From NCBI GenBank assembly GCA_900299145.1, contig OMIN01000111.1, positions 1 through 64,000 on the forward strand: a stretch of 64,000 nt of DNA, given 5' to 3'. Position 1 is the stretch's first letter; the number at the start of each line of letters is the position of its first letter. Below are positions 42,538 to 51,205 of this stretch, one piece after another. The notes beneath the pieces are model-generated. The model searched no databases, was not told the origin of the DNA, and saw only the letters and a list, made by a program, of their open reading frames with translations. The translations under genes and the position numbers were made by a program. Source of the stretch: Betaproteobacteria bacterium (lineage in GTDB: Bacteria > Pseudomonadota > Gammaproteobacteria > Burkholderiales > SG8-41).

Positions 42538-42546
42538 CTCGTATCC

Positions 42547-43122
42547 TCAGCGCCGAATCTGGGATGCCCGCAATATGCAGAGCAACTCGCCGTTCTGGTT
42601 GGTGTAAAGAGTCTCGGTGGTAACAACCAGCATGCGCGAGCCGTCTTTCTGCACGCGCTCCTTGATGTCGGCGTATTTCGCCTGCGAGAAAATACGGTCA
42701 CCGATCTTGGGATACTGACGCAGCTCGATTTCGTTGCCCGCGTTCAGAATGCGCTTTAACGGTGTCGGCACCAAAGGCAGACTGCCCTTGCCTTCCCCCG
42801 TACGCACGCCGCCGATACCGTCGGAGTTGGGGTTTTCCTTGAATGCGCGCGTCACCGGATCGTCGGCGCCAGGGCGCTGGCGCCGGCCGATATAGGTGCA
42901 ATAAATCGGCGGCGTGATAATGGCTCCGAATTTTGTGCTCTTGGCAAACGCCTCGTCCCAATAGCGGGGATCCGGGTCCATGATGGCCTGCGTGAAAATG
43001 CGCAGCCCCTCACGTTCGATACCCCACTCGAAACTGGCTTCGACTTTCTCGGCGGAAACGCCGATCATCGCCTTGACCTCCGGGGTCAAGGCGCTTTCGG
43101 TTGATGCGGGTGCGTTGCTCAT
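42547..43122 (-). CDS. FAS1-like dehydratase-domain protein (MaoC N-terminal half)
   Basis: A 191-residue protein of the MaoC_dehydrat_N type: EASFEWGIEREGLRIFTQAIMDPDPRYWDEAFAKSTKFGAIITPPIY, with the D-P-x-P-x-Y/F-x-D and ITPPI landmarks, and a C-terminal strand pair ending RASQIRR. Such proteins bind the CoA ligand and pair with a catalytic hotdog subunit, here the MaoC protein encoded next. Its ATG overlaps the stop of the HMGL-like gene by 4 nt, indicating translational coupling and a joint pathway. Confidence 0.85.
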   Translation of the reverse strand: MSNAPASTESALTPEVKAMIGVSAEKVEASFEWGIEREGLRIFTQAIMDPDPRYWDEAFAKSTKFGAIITPPIYCTYIGRRQRPGADDPVTRAFKENPNSDGIGGVRTGEGKGSLPLVPTPLKRILNAGNEIELRQYPKIGDRIFSQAKYADIKERVQKDGSRMLVVTTETLYTNQNGELLCILRASQIRR

Positions 43123-44351
43123 GCTGCCACTTTCTTGGCGTCGCTCGTGACACCAGCGGCGCGCAGGTCTTCAACTTTCGGGAAAAAGGCTTCGTTCCAG
43201 GGCCAGTTGCCGTTCAGCTCAAACACCGGCAGGCCTTTTTGCATGCGCTCCAGGTACGGGCTGGTAATCGGCTCGGCCCATCGCGAAATGCCGCCTTCGT
43301 AGAGTTTCGGGCCGAGCTTGAAGTGCCGGGCCTGTTCCAGCGTTTCGACGAACGGTGCGTTGGCGTCGAAGAGGCGCGCCTTTTCCATCGGGCGCGGACC
43401 CGCACGCGACACATGACCCCAAGTCTGACGGCCAAGAATGCGCTCTAGCAGCCATACGCACTCGATCAGCTTATCCATGTTGACACCGGTTTCGATGCCC
43501 ATGCCTTCCAGCATGTGCATGAAGTCTTCCGTGGGCATCATGCCGGTGGCCTGGCCGCAACCGCAGTACGGGCAGCCGCCGATGCCGCCGAGCGTGCCTT
43601 CGAGGTGCAGCGTGTCGCGCTCGTCCAGCGTTTTGATTGCGGCGTAGGTGGCGGTGATGGCCATGCCGCGCGCGTTGTGCAGGTGTGCACGGAAGTCGAC
43701 GACATCCGGCCACATTTTTTTCACGCGACTGAAAATCTCTTCGACTTTCGTCGGATGCACCCAGCCCATGGGGTCGCCCACGCTCACTTGCGTGACCTTG
43801 ATGCCAGCGGCGTCCCACAGCTCATGCTGCTTGGTGAGGAACTTCATCGTCAGATCGACCGAGAAGTCGCCGAGGAAGTTGGAGCCGAACGTGGCGTTGG
43901 TGCCGATGCCGGCTTCCGTCGCGCCGCGCGCCTTGGCGTCGGCAATGGTTTTGGTCCAGCCCGCCATTTCCTTCATTTGCGATTTGTTGTAGTTGCGGCG
44001 GGTGAACACGTCGCACTGATGGCAACTGGTGCGCGGCAGGCCCTTGCCCCGTTGCAGCGTGAGCGGCGGTGAAAATTCGCGTGCGCGTTCCATGCCGCGC
44101 TCATTGGGAATCATGGCGAGGTAGTTCACGCCGGGTTGCGGCTTGAAGTTAATCAGCACTTCCTCGATCTTCTTCATTTGCGGCGTGTACTTCGGGCTGA
44201 CGAACGAGCCGACCACAATATTTTTCAGCCCGGTTTCAGAAAGGGCATTAAGCAATTCGACTTTGTCCTCGACGGGTATCGAAGCGCTTTCGATTTGCAT
44301 GCCTTCCCGCATCACTTCTTCGGTAAAGACGATCTTTGGATATCCAGCCAT
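43119..44351 (-). CDS. HMG-CoA lyase-like DRE-TIM metallolyase
   Basis: A 410-residue paralogue of the enzyme at 27351. The catalytic motif reads EEVMREGMQIE, with Glu after Arg (as in the REG motif of homocitrate/isopropylmalate synthases) where the paralogue has Asp. RAHLHNARG supplies the metal histidines and GIGGCPYCGCGQ the Cys region. A perfect ribosome binding site (AAGGAGG) precedes the ATG. As first gene of an operon with a split MaoC hydratase it would take the hydrated 3-hydroxyacyl-CoA and cleave or condense it. Substrate unknown. Confidence 0.85.
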   Translation of the reverse strand: MAGYPKIVFTEEVMREGMQIESASIPVEDKVELLNALSETGLKNIVVGSFVSPKYTPQMKKIEEVLINFKPQPGVNYLAMIPNERGMERAREFSPPLTLQRGKGLPRTSCHQCDVFTRRNYNKSQMKEMAGWTKTIADAKARGATEAGIGTNATFGSNFLGDFSVDLTMKFLTKQHELWDAAGIKVTQVSVGDPMGWVHPTKVEEIFSRVKKMWPDVVDFRAHLHNARGMAITATYAAIKTLDERDTLHLEGTLGGIGGCPYCGCGQATGMMPTEDFMHMLEGMGIETGVNMDKLIECVWLLERILGRQTWGHVSRAGPRPMEKARLFDANAPFVETLEQARHFKLGPKLYEGGISRWAEPITSPYLERMQKGLPVFELNGNWPWNEAFFPKVEDLRAAGVTSDAKKVAA

Positions 44352-44824
44352 GAATGCCTCCTTGGGACGCGGCGTGCGCCGGGTGAATGTGCGACAGAAA
44401 GTACGAAAAAAACGGAACTAAACAATAAGGCGTTGCGAGAGGTTTCGCAGTGATCGAATCGGGGCAAATCGGGAATTTACGTAGTACGGTGTGTACGTTG
44501 TAAATGCTACGAAATTGCCAACCGACGGTTAAATACAATACTTCGCGTAACTGCGAACTTGCAAAGTTAGTCTACTACCAGACGCTTTTCGTTTGCAAGC
44601 GACGCGCCGTCGCCGCATTCCACATAGGGCAACACGGTCCAGCGCGACGGGCAACCTTTTTGTCCCGACCTATGTTATCTTTTGCCCCGACTAAAAATTG
44701 ACTGCGCAGGTCTGTATTACGGACTAAATCGCGCTGCACCATACGATGGGTCGCACCAGACGTTTTAATCAACTGGCCGGGCTCACGTGTGTCATGTAAT
44801 CGAAAAAAGACCACTGTACGAAAC
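44352..44824. promoter_or_regulatory. 473-nt divergent promoter region
   Basis: No gene is supported between the HMGL-like operon and the CoA-transferase pair, which are divergent and probably co-regulated. The region is A+T-richer than its surroundings. A perfect inverted repeat AACCG-A-CGGTT (44520-44530) could be an operator. No riboswitch or RNA gene was recognised. Confidence 0.45.
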
Positions 44825-46021
44825 ATGCTGCCCGCCACGCTTGACGATCTGAAAGTGCTCGACCTAAGTCAGGGCCTTGCCGGCCCGGTTTGCGCGAAGA
44901 TACTCGCGGATTTCGGCGCCGACGTGGTCAAGGTCGAGCCGCTGAAGGGCGATGCCGCGCGCAACATGGCGCCGTTTTTCGGCAATGCGCCACACCCGGA
45001 AAAAAGCCTCGTGTATTCACTGGCGAACCTCAACAAGCGCGGCGTCAAAGTCAATTTCGAGGACGCCGAGGGGCGCGCTCTGATACGCCAAATGGCGCAA
45101 AAGGCTGACATCATTATCGAGAGCTACAAGCCGGGCTATCTGGCCTCGCTCGGGCTGGATTATGAATCGTTGGCGCGCGACAACCCGCGGCTCATCATGG
45201 TATCGATCACGCCGTTTGGCCAGACCGGGCCATACAAGGATTTCAAAAACGAAGAAATTATCACCTACGCGCTAAGCGGCATCATGAGCATCAGCGGCCT
45301 CGCGGAACGCGAACCGCTCAAGCATGGTGGCATGCAGTCACAGTACGAAGGCGGGCTTGCGGGCGCGGTCGGTACGCTCGCTGCGATACACGCGCGCGAC
45401 ATGCTCGGCGAGGGACAGCAGGTCGATATTTCCCTGCAGGATGTGATTACCTCGACGCTGGTGATTCATCAGCCCATGTACGGCTGGGTTGGCGCGGTGC
45501 AGGGGCGGCGGCGGCCCAGTGGCAGCAATTACGGCCAGGTGCAGGAATGCAAGGACGGTTATTTCATCTGGCAGACGGGTGGTGGCGCCGAGTGGAGCGA
45601 TATCATCGAATTTTTCGGCTCCGAGCAGTTGAAGGAAGAGCGCTTTGCCACCGTCGCCGGGCGCGCGCTGCATGGCATTGATCTTGATCGCATCGTGCTT
45701 GACGCGACCAAGGATCGCACCATGCAGGAGCTGTTCAATACAGCTTCAGAAAAGTACCACATGCTGTTCGGTATTGTGCAGGAGCCGCAGGATTTGGCGC
45801 GTTGTCCACATCTTGAAGCACGCGAATATTTCCAGGAAGTCGACCACCCGGTTATGGGGCGGATCAAGGTGCCGTACCGCTTGTGGAGCATGCCCGACGC
45901 ACCAGCGGTTTATCGACGTTCCGCGCCGCTTCTGGGCCAGCACAACGCCGAAGTGTTCGGTGAAATGCTGGGGCTTGATTCGGACCGCATGTCGGCACTC
46001 GCGGCGAAGGGTGTCATTTAG
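44825..46021 (+). CDS. Family III CoA-transferase-like subunit lacking the catalytic Asp
   Basis: A 398-residue CaiB/BaiF protein (LDDLKVLDLSQGLAGPVCAKILADFGADVVKVEPLKGD). At the place of the catalytic aspartate, aligned through the following GGLAGAVGTLAAIHAR segment, it has Gln173 (MQSQYEGG). It therefore probably cannot form the aspartyl-CoA intermediate. The next gene, 95 nt downstream, encodes a longer family III protein with the Asp, so a heteromeric enzyme like benzylsuccinate CoA-transferase (BbsEF) is plausible. The start at ATG 44825 is favoured by homology pattern; GTG 44789 is in frame. No good ribosome binding site is seen. Confidence 0.85.
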   Translation: MLPATLDDLKVLDLSQGLAGPVCAKILADFGADVVKVEPLKGDAARNMAPFFGNAPHPEKSLVYSLANLNKRGVKVNFEDAEGRALIRQMAQKADIIIESYKPGYLASLGLDYESLARDNPRLIMVSITPFGQTGPYKDFKNEEIITYALSGIMSISGLAEREPLKHGGMQSQYEGGLAGAVGTLAAIHARDMLGEGQQVDISLQDVITSTLVIHQPMYGWVGAVQGRRRPSGSNYGQVQECKDGYFIWQTGGGAEWSDIIEFFGSEQLKEERFATVAGRALHGIDLDRIVLDATKDRTMQELFNTASEKYHMLFGIVQEPQDLARCPHLEAREYFQEVDHPVMGRIKVPYRLWSMPDAPAVYRRSAPLLGQHNAEVFGEMLGLDSDRMSALAAKGVI

Positions 46022-46116
46022 AGTTAAAATCGTCCGCAACTATTTGTTCGTCTGTTCATGAAGCATCTTCACTGTTCCTGTCACTCCTCATTGCGCGCCA
46101 TCGCCGCGTCAGTCCC

Positions 46117-47484
46117 ATGATACGTTTGAGTAAAAAGCCGCTTGAAGGTATTCGCGTCATTGACAGCAGCTACGTGTTTGCAGGACCGTATGCGACGGGT
46201 TTGCTGGGTGACCTTGGCGCGGAAGTCATCAAGGTAGAGGGGCCGACACGGCCCGATTTCACGCGTGGCGGAGCGTTCTCCGGTTTATTGCCGGAAAACG
46301 AACCGAAGGACGATCCGTGGAATCGCATGAGCGCGTACAACCTGGTCAATCGTGGCAAGAAGTCGCTGGTCCTCGATTTGACGCGTAAGGAAGGCCGTGA
46401 CGTATTCGTCGATTTGCTCAAAAAGAGCGACGTGCTGGTCGAAAACTTCACGCCGCGCGTGATGCGTGGCTGGGGTCTTGATTATCCGAATCTGAAAAAG
46501 CTCAACCCCGGCATCATCATGGTGTCGAACACCGGCTATGGGCGCGGCGGCCCATATTCGGCGTATCCCGCGCAGGCGACAACGCAGGAAGCGACGCACG
46601 GCCTCGCGGCTGTTACCGGCTATGCGGGCGGCGAGCCTTCCAAGGCCGGGCAATCCTACGTGGATTTTCTCGCGGCATGGACGATTTGCATGGCAGCCAT
46701 GATAGGCCTGCGTTACCGCCGGCGCTTCGGCAGCGGCTTATGGGCCGACATCGGTATGTATCAACTCGGCTGTTACAACGTCAGCGAGTTTGTGATGGAC
46801 AACATCGCCAACGGCGCGAAGGGCGAACGCATCGGCAACCGTCACCGGCAGTATGCACCGCAGGGGACATATCGTTGCGCGGGTAAAGACGCATGGTGCG
46901 CATTGAGTGTGCGTGATGATGACGAATGGCGTGCGCTTGCCGGTGTGATTGGCAAGCCGGAGCTTGCCAGCGACTCTCGTTACGCCACCGAGGCCGCGCG
47001 GCGCACGAACCACGATGCCATCGATGCCCTGATTACGCAGTGGACGTCGAATCTTTCCAAGATCGAAGCCATGGAGCGCCTGCAGCAAGCGGGCGTGCCA
47101 GCGGGAGCCGTGCTCGACGGTCGCGATCTTCACTTCAATCCGCAGTTGAAAGAACGCGGCTTGATCGAAAAAGTGGCTTTTCCGCCGGAGCGGGACATGG
47201 GGCCGGCGCGTCCGCTAATCGGCCGGCCATGGAATTTCAGCAAAATTCCGCTGTCGATCAAGGGGCCTGCGCCGGCTTACGGGCAGCACAATGCCGAAGT
47301 TCTACGCGATGTATTGGGGTATGATGAAGCGCGCATTGCGGCGCTGCGTGCGGAAAAATTGGTGGTCGACGGCAAACCCGTCAAGCCGCGCGAATTTCCG
47401 ATGATGAGCATGGACAAGCGCGTTGAAATCGGCAGGCTGGCTTATTGGGAGCCAGACTATAGGGAGAAGCTGGGCATTTTGTAG
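46117..47484 (+). CDS. Family III CoA-transferase with catalytic Asp
   Basis: A 455-residue CaiB/BaiF protein, longer than the usual 400 or so, with about 50 extra residues at the C-terminus. The start region is LEGIRVIDSSYVFAGPYATGLLGDLGAEVIKVEGP. Asp183 (SYVDFLAAW) occupies the catalytic position. The Gly-rich loop reads RFGSGLWADIGMYQL. It follows the Asp-less family member at 44825 and likely pairs with it. No clear ribosome binding site precedes the ATG. The dispersed motif follows after 34 nt. Substrate unknown. Confidence 0.88.
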   Translation: MIRLSKKPLEGIRVIDSSYVFAGPYATGLLGDLGAEVIKVEGPTRPDFTRGGAFSGLLPENEPKDDPWNRMSAYNLVNRGKKSLVLDLTRKEGRDVFVDLLKKSDVLVENFTPRVMRGWGLDYPNLKKLNPGIIMVSNTGYGRGGPYSAYPAQATTQEATHGLAAVTGYAGGEPSKAGQSYVDFLAAWTICMAAMIGLRYRRRFGSGLWADIGMYQLGCYNVSEFVMDNIANGAKGERIGNRHRQYAPQGTYRCAGKDAWCALSVRDDDEWRALAGVIGKPELASDSRYATEAARRTNHDAIDALITQWTSNLSKIEAMERLQQAGVPAGAVLDGRDLHFNPQLKERGLIEKVAFPPERDMGPARPLIGRPWNFSKIPLSIKGPAPAYGQHNAEVLRDVLGYDEARIAALRAEKLVVDGKPVKPREFPMMSMDKRVEIGRLAYWEPDYREKLGIL

Positions 47485-47518
47485 CAACGCCCCGCCATGC
47501 GCCCGGATATCTAAAACT

Positions 47519-47537
47519 CAATAAAAACAAATACTTA
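47519..47537 (+). repeat. Dispersed 19-bp A+T-rich motif, perfect forward copy
   Basis: Exact CAATAAAAACAAATACTTA with the same AAAACT prefix as the copy at 16226. It separates two genes transcribed in the same direction. Confidence 0.9.
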
Positions 47538-47597
47538 TACAGGAATTATTTTTGAACCCGTAGCGGTATCGCGGCAGCACTTACGAAAGGAACAGCC

Positions 47598-48845
47598 ATG
47601 GATTTCGCATACACCGCCGAGCAGGAAAAGTTAAGGGAAGAGGTTCGCGGTTTTATCAAAGCCAACGTCACGCCTGAACTGTTGCACGAGGCTGACGCCG
47701 AGGCGTCGACCACGCCCGATCGTCCTCGCGGCATGAGCCCGAAGGCCGCCGCGCTTTACAAGAAAATTTATGATCGCGGCTGGCTCGGCATAACCTATCC
47801 GAAAGAGTATGGCGGCCAAGGTGGTGACCGCCTGACGCAATACATCGTGGAAGAGGAATTTACGCGTGCCGGCATCAATATTTCGCTCGGCGGCAGCGGC
47901 GCGCCGGCGATCATGGCGGCTGGCACGGAAGAACAGAAGAAGTATTACATCCCCGGCCTGATTAAACGCGAAATTACTTTCGCGTTGGGTTTCACCGAGC
48001 CGCACGCGGGTGCAGATCTGGCCAACCTGCGCTGCAGCGCGGTCGAGGATGGCGACTATTACGTGATTAATGGCCAAAAGATGTATACCAGCGCGGCGCA
48101 CTTTGCCACGCACATTTATCTGATGGCGCGCACCGACCGTAATGCGCCCAAGCACGAAGGCATTTCGATTTTTCTGTTCCCGATGGACACGCCGGGCATC
48201 ACGGTGCGGCCGCTGTGGACGATTCAGAATAATCCGACGGCGCCCGTCGGCACGACCTACGGCAACTCGCGCACCAACGAGACGTTCTTCGACAATGTGC
48301 GCATTCACAAGTCCTGCCTTTTGGGCGAGAAAAACAAGGGTTGGCGCGTGGGGTCGATGGGTTTGAACCTCGATCGCGTCGGCGCGTCGCGTTATCTCAT
48401 TTCCGTGCGCCGCGACGAAGACATCGTGAATTTCGTCAAGAGCAACAACTTCGATGGCTTCGAGCCGGGCAAGAGCCCTGCAATCCGCGACAAGATCGCG
48501 GAAATGTGGATCGAGGCGCAAGTGTGCCGCCTGATGACCATGCGCAGCATGTCGATCGTCGAGCGCGGCGGCAAGTTTACCTACGAAGGTTCGGCGGAGA
48601 AGGTTTGGGCGCCGGAGCATGGCGTGCGCGTGACCGAGGCCATTACGCAAATGTTGGGACCGTATGCGACCCTGTTGCGTACATCCAAGCATGCGCTGAT
48701 GGACGGCGTGTTCGGCCACAACGTGATGGGCTCGTTCCAGTCGGGTATCAATCACGGCAGTGTTCAGGTAATGCGGGATCAAGTGGCGCGGCGCGGCCTT
48801 GAGCTGCCGTCGTCACGCCGGTCGAAAACAGGGGAGGCCAAGTAA
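47598..48845 (+). CDS. Acyl-CoA dehydrogenase, large subunit-like
   Basis: A 415-residue FAD-dependent acyl-CoA dehydrogenase. The N-terminal helical domain, the FAD strand segment ALGFTEPHAGADLANLRCSA and MYTSAAHFATHIYLMART are typical. In the C-terminal region, where many members have catalytic Glu in an EGT motif, this protein has INHGSVQVMRDQVARRGLELP, so the base may be lost. AAAGGAA precedes the ATG. The next gene, starting at the very next base, encodes a second dehydrogenase, suggesting an alpha2beta2 enzyme of the kind known in steroid side-chain catabolism. Confidence 0.9.
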   Translation: MDFAYTAEQEKLREEVRGFIKANVTPELLHEADAEASTTPDRPRGMSPKAAALYKKIYDRGWLGITYPKEYGGQGGDRLTQYIVEEEFTRAGINISLGGSGAPAIMAAGTEEQKKYYIPGLIKREITFALGFTEPHAGADLANLRCSAVEDGDYYVINGQKMYTSAAHFATHIYLMARTDRNAPKHEGISIFLFPMDTPGITVRPLWTIQNNPTAPVGTTYGNSRTNETFFDNVRIHKSCLLGEKNKGWRVGSMGLNLDRVGASRYLISVRRDEDIVNFVKSNNFDGFEPGKSPAIRDKIAEMWIEAQVCRLMTMRSMSIVERGGKFTYEGSAEKVWAPEHGVRVTEAITQMLGPYATLLRTSKHALMDGVFGHNVMGSFQSGINHGSVQVMRDQVARRGLELPSSRRSKTGEAK

Positions 48846-50027
48846 ATGGACGTTTTGTTGAATGATGACGAGAATCTGGTCGTTGATAGCGCGCGCGAGT
48901 TTCTGACCAACGAATGCCCGCCGAAGCTGGTGCGGGCGATGGAAGCTGACGAGGTTGGGTGTTCCAAGGAGTTGTGGGCCAAGGTCGCCGAGCTTGGCTG
49001 GCAAGGCATGTGTCTGCCGGAAAAAGTCGGCGGCTCCAATATGTCGCTGGTGTTCCTCGGCCTGGTGATGCGTGAAGTCGGGCGTGCGATTGCGCCGATA
49101 CCCCTGCACAGCACGGCGGTGGCCACGCTGGCCGTTGCCCGCGACGGCTCCGCCGCGCAGCAGGAAAAATATCTGCCGGATGTGGTGGCGGGCAAGTCGG
49201 TTTGGACTTGGGCCTTCACCGAAAAAGACCCGCGCTTCATCCCCGACGCGGTGCAAATGAGCGCCAAAGCCGACGGCGACAACTTTATCCTCGACGGCAC
49301 CAAGCTCTTTGTCGACAACTTCCTCGCCGCGGATTACTGTCTGGTGGTGGCGCGTAGCACGGCAGGCTCCAAGGGCGACAAGGGATTGTCGTTGTTCATT
49401 GTCGATGCGAAATCAGCAGGCATCAGCCACAACGTGCTGATCACGCTGGCGAAGGACAAGCAATGCGAAGTGGTGTTCAAGGGCGTAAAAGTGCCCAAGG
49501 CTAATGTGATCGGTACGGTGGGCGAGGCTTGGCCCATTGTCGAGCGTATGCTCGATCGTGGCACGGCGTTGCTGTGCGCGCAAATGGTGGGTGCCGCACG
49601 CAAGGACATCGAAATGGCCATCGAATACGCCAAGTTCCGCACAGCGTTTGGCCAGCCCATTGGCGCGTTCCAGTCGGTGCAGCACAATTGCGCCGACATG
49701 CAGATGTGGGTGGACGGCGGCGAGATGCTGACGTTTGAAGCGCTGTGGCGGCTTGATCAGGGGTTGCCCGCGAAAATGGAAGTGTCGCAGGCAAAATCAT
49801 TCTGCAATGAGAAATGCGAAGCTGCGGTACGCCAGTCACAAAGCATCCACGGCGGTATCGGCTTCATGATGGAATTTGATCTGCAACTGTGGTTCCGCCG
49901 CGTGTCGGCATGGAGCATGCGCTTGGGTACGGCGTTTGAGCATCGCGCGCGCATTGCGCATTTGCTGATCGACTTCCCGGGTGAGGTTACACTAGGCCGT
50001 CCGTTGCCGGCGGCTGCGACGGCGTGA
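48846..50027 (+). CDS. Acyl-CoA dehydrogenase, partner subunit
   Basis: A 393-residue acyl-CoA dehydrogenase. Features are WTWAFTEKDPRFIPDAVQM in the FAD domain, FRTAFGQPIGAFQSVQHNCADM in the C-terminal domain and the segment SIHGGIGFMMEFDLQLWFRR, where the Glu after GFMM matches the HGGxGFTWEHD motif of CoA-ring or side-chain dehydrogenases. Its ribosome binding site (GGAGG) lies inside the end of the preceding gene and the two coding regions abut with no gap, so equal production of both subunits is expected. Substrate not known. Confidence 0.9.
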   Translation: MDVLLNDDENLVVDSAREFLTNECPPKLVRAMEADEVGCSKELWAKVAELGWQGMCLPEKVGGSNMSLVFLGLVMREVGRAIAPIPLHSTAVATLAVARDGSAAQQEKYLPDVVAGKSVWTWAFTEKDPRFIPDAVQMSAKADGDNFILDGTKLFVDNFLAADYCLVVARSTAGSKGDKGLSLFIVDAKSAGISHNVLITLAKDKQCEVVFKGVKVPKANVIGTVGEAWPIVERMLDRGTALLCAQMVGAARKDIEMAIEYAKFRTAFGQPIGAFQSVQHNCADMQMWVDGGEMLTFEALWRLDQGLPAKMEVSQAKSFCNEKCEAAVRQSQSIHGGIGFMMEFDLQLWFRRVSAWSMRLGTAFEHRARIAHLLIDFPGEVTLGRPLPAAATA

Positions 50028-50075
50028 TTGTTCGCGATTACGCTGTTACTGAATAAAACTTAAAGGAGCTTGAAC

Positions 50076-50282
50076 ATGGCGAAATGTCCCGTCTGCAAGG
50101 GCGACGTGAATGAAGATGCGGCAAAGGCGCAAACCGGCATGACGTCCGGCGGCGCAAAAGAAGTGGATCCGACTATGGGCACGCGGCAGTTTCACGACGG
50201 CACGTGGTACTACTTTGACACGCTGGAGTGCCGTAATAAATTTACGCGAAATCCCGACGGTTATTTGCAGGGATCGGCGTAA
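50076..50282 (+). CDS. YHS-domain small protein with CPVC motif
   Basis: A 68-residue protein with an N-terminal C-P-V-C pair (residues 4-7) and the YHS-type core FHDGTWYYFDTLECRNKFTRNPDGYL. YHS domains are small metal-binding modules found on metal transporters and oxygenases; here the domain is alone. AAGGAG 7 nt before the ATG at 50076 is a clear ribosome binding site. It follows the dehydrogenase pair by 48 nt and is probably in their operon. It could supply or sense a metal for that pathway, which is a guess. Confidence 0.85.
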   Translation: MAKCPVCKGDVNEDAAKAQTGMTSGGAKEVDPTMGTRQFHDGTWYYFDTLECRNKFTRNPDGYLQGSA

Positions 50283-50294
50283 ATTTTGCATAAT

Positions 50295-50316
50295 TAATTG
50301 ATAAAAATATCAATTA
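50295..50316. terminator. A+T-rich hairpin overlapping a motif copy
   Basis: A perfect 9-bp stem TAATTGATA / TATCAATTA with an AAAA loop lies 12 nt after the YHS gene stop, between convergent genes. It overlaps the start of the motif copy at 50311. It is too A+T-rich to be a strong terminator. Confidence 0.45.
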
Positions 50317-50329
50317 TATCAAATACTTA
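50311..50329 (+). repeat. Dispersed 19-bp A+T-rich motif, forward copy
   Basis: CAATTATATCAAATACTTA, 16 of 19 matches, in the 53-nt gap between convergent genes. Confidence 0.75.
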
Positions 50330-50335
50330 TAATAA

Positions 50336-51205
50336 TTACGGCGTGGCTGCTGCGGTGGCCGCCACGCCAGCGCCAAACCACTGCGCAAGCGCTTGGTTCA
50401 CCGCGTCCGCAGCTTCAAACGGCACCCAGTGCCCGCTTTCTGGAATCAGGCGGCATTCGCGTTGTAATGCAGCGTTTGTAAACCGTGGTTGCAGCTGCGT
50501 GGGCGTGCAAATCACGTCGTGCTCGCCATACAGAAACAGTATGGGTGCGGTATAGGGTTCCAGAATCACGCGTAGCGGAATCGCGCCGCCGATGCCGCTG
50601 GAACGAAAGCGCGTCGCCTTGACCGGGGCAGCGTAGGCTCGAAACGCCAAAGCGTCGGCGTTCTTCTCAAAGCGCATCATTTGCCAGAGCAGATTGTGGC
50701 GAAGCGCGGCTTCCTGTGCCTCACCGGCTTCGTCGCGCCAGCGCTTCATCTCCCCTTTTCTTCGGTGTGGTGTTTCAGTGCCAGGGCTGCCGAGCAACGC
50801 TAGCCGGCGTATCCCGCCACGCTGGGCCGCCACGTGTGCGGACACCACGCCGCCGAGCGAAAATCCTGCCAGATCAACAGCGTTATTGCCGAAAAGTTGA
50901 TTAAGCCCCGTGATCAACGCATCGGCAAGATACTGCATGGCGGCTTCTACCGGCGCGCTGTCCGAATTGCCGAAACCCGGCAGGTCCGGCACAAACAACT
51001 GATGATCGCGCGATAGCGTTTCAATGTTGCGTATCCAGTGCAGCCAACTGCCGTGTCCACCGTGCACCAGCACCAGCGGTGGCCGTGAATTGGGTGTTCC
51101 GAAAACGCGCCAGCGCATGGCCAGGCCGCCGTCGAACGTCGTGGTTAGGTGTGTTGCGCTTTTGTCGATGTTGAGAATGAATAGATTGGCCTGTGAGTTA
51201 TCCAT
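50336..51205 (-). CDS. Alpha/beta-hydrolase fold protein
   Basis: A 289-residue alpha/beta hydrolase. The oxyanion segment LVLVHGGHGSWLHW, the nucleophile elbow GFSLGG (Ser), the acid in GEHDVI (Asp) and the base in PESGHWVPFE (His) are all present in order. Family members hydrolyse esters, C-C bonds of ring-cleavage products, lactones or epoxides, so the activity is open. The start at 51205 (MDNSQANLFIL) is chosen because the upstream 26 codons look non-coding; no strong ribosome binding site is seen. Divergent from the ABC operon at 51599 and possibly part of the same catabolic unit. Confidence 0.88.
   Translation of the reverse strand: MDNSQANLFILNIDKSATHLTTTFDGGLAMRWRVFGTPNSRPPLVLVHGGHGSWLHWIRNIETLSRDHQLFVPDLPGFGNSDSAPVEAAMQYLADALITGLNQLFGNNAVDLAGFSLGGVVSAHVAAQRGGIRRLALLGSPGTETPHRRKGEMKRWRDEAGEAQEAALRHNLLWQMMRFEKNADALAFRAYAAPVKATRFRSSGIGGAIPLRVILEPYTAPILFLYGEHDVICTPTQLQPRFTNAALQRECRLIPESGHWVPFEAADAVNQALAQWFGAGVAATAAATP

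Noticed and set aside
46036-46050. Motif-like AACTATTTGTTCG between the two CoA-transferase genes
   Set aside because: Only the ACTATTTGTT core matches; the T-rich half is missing.
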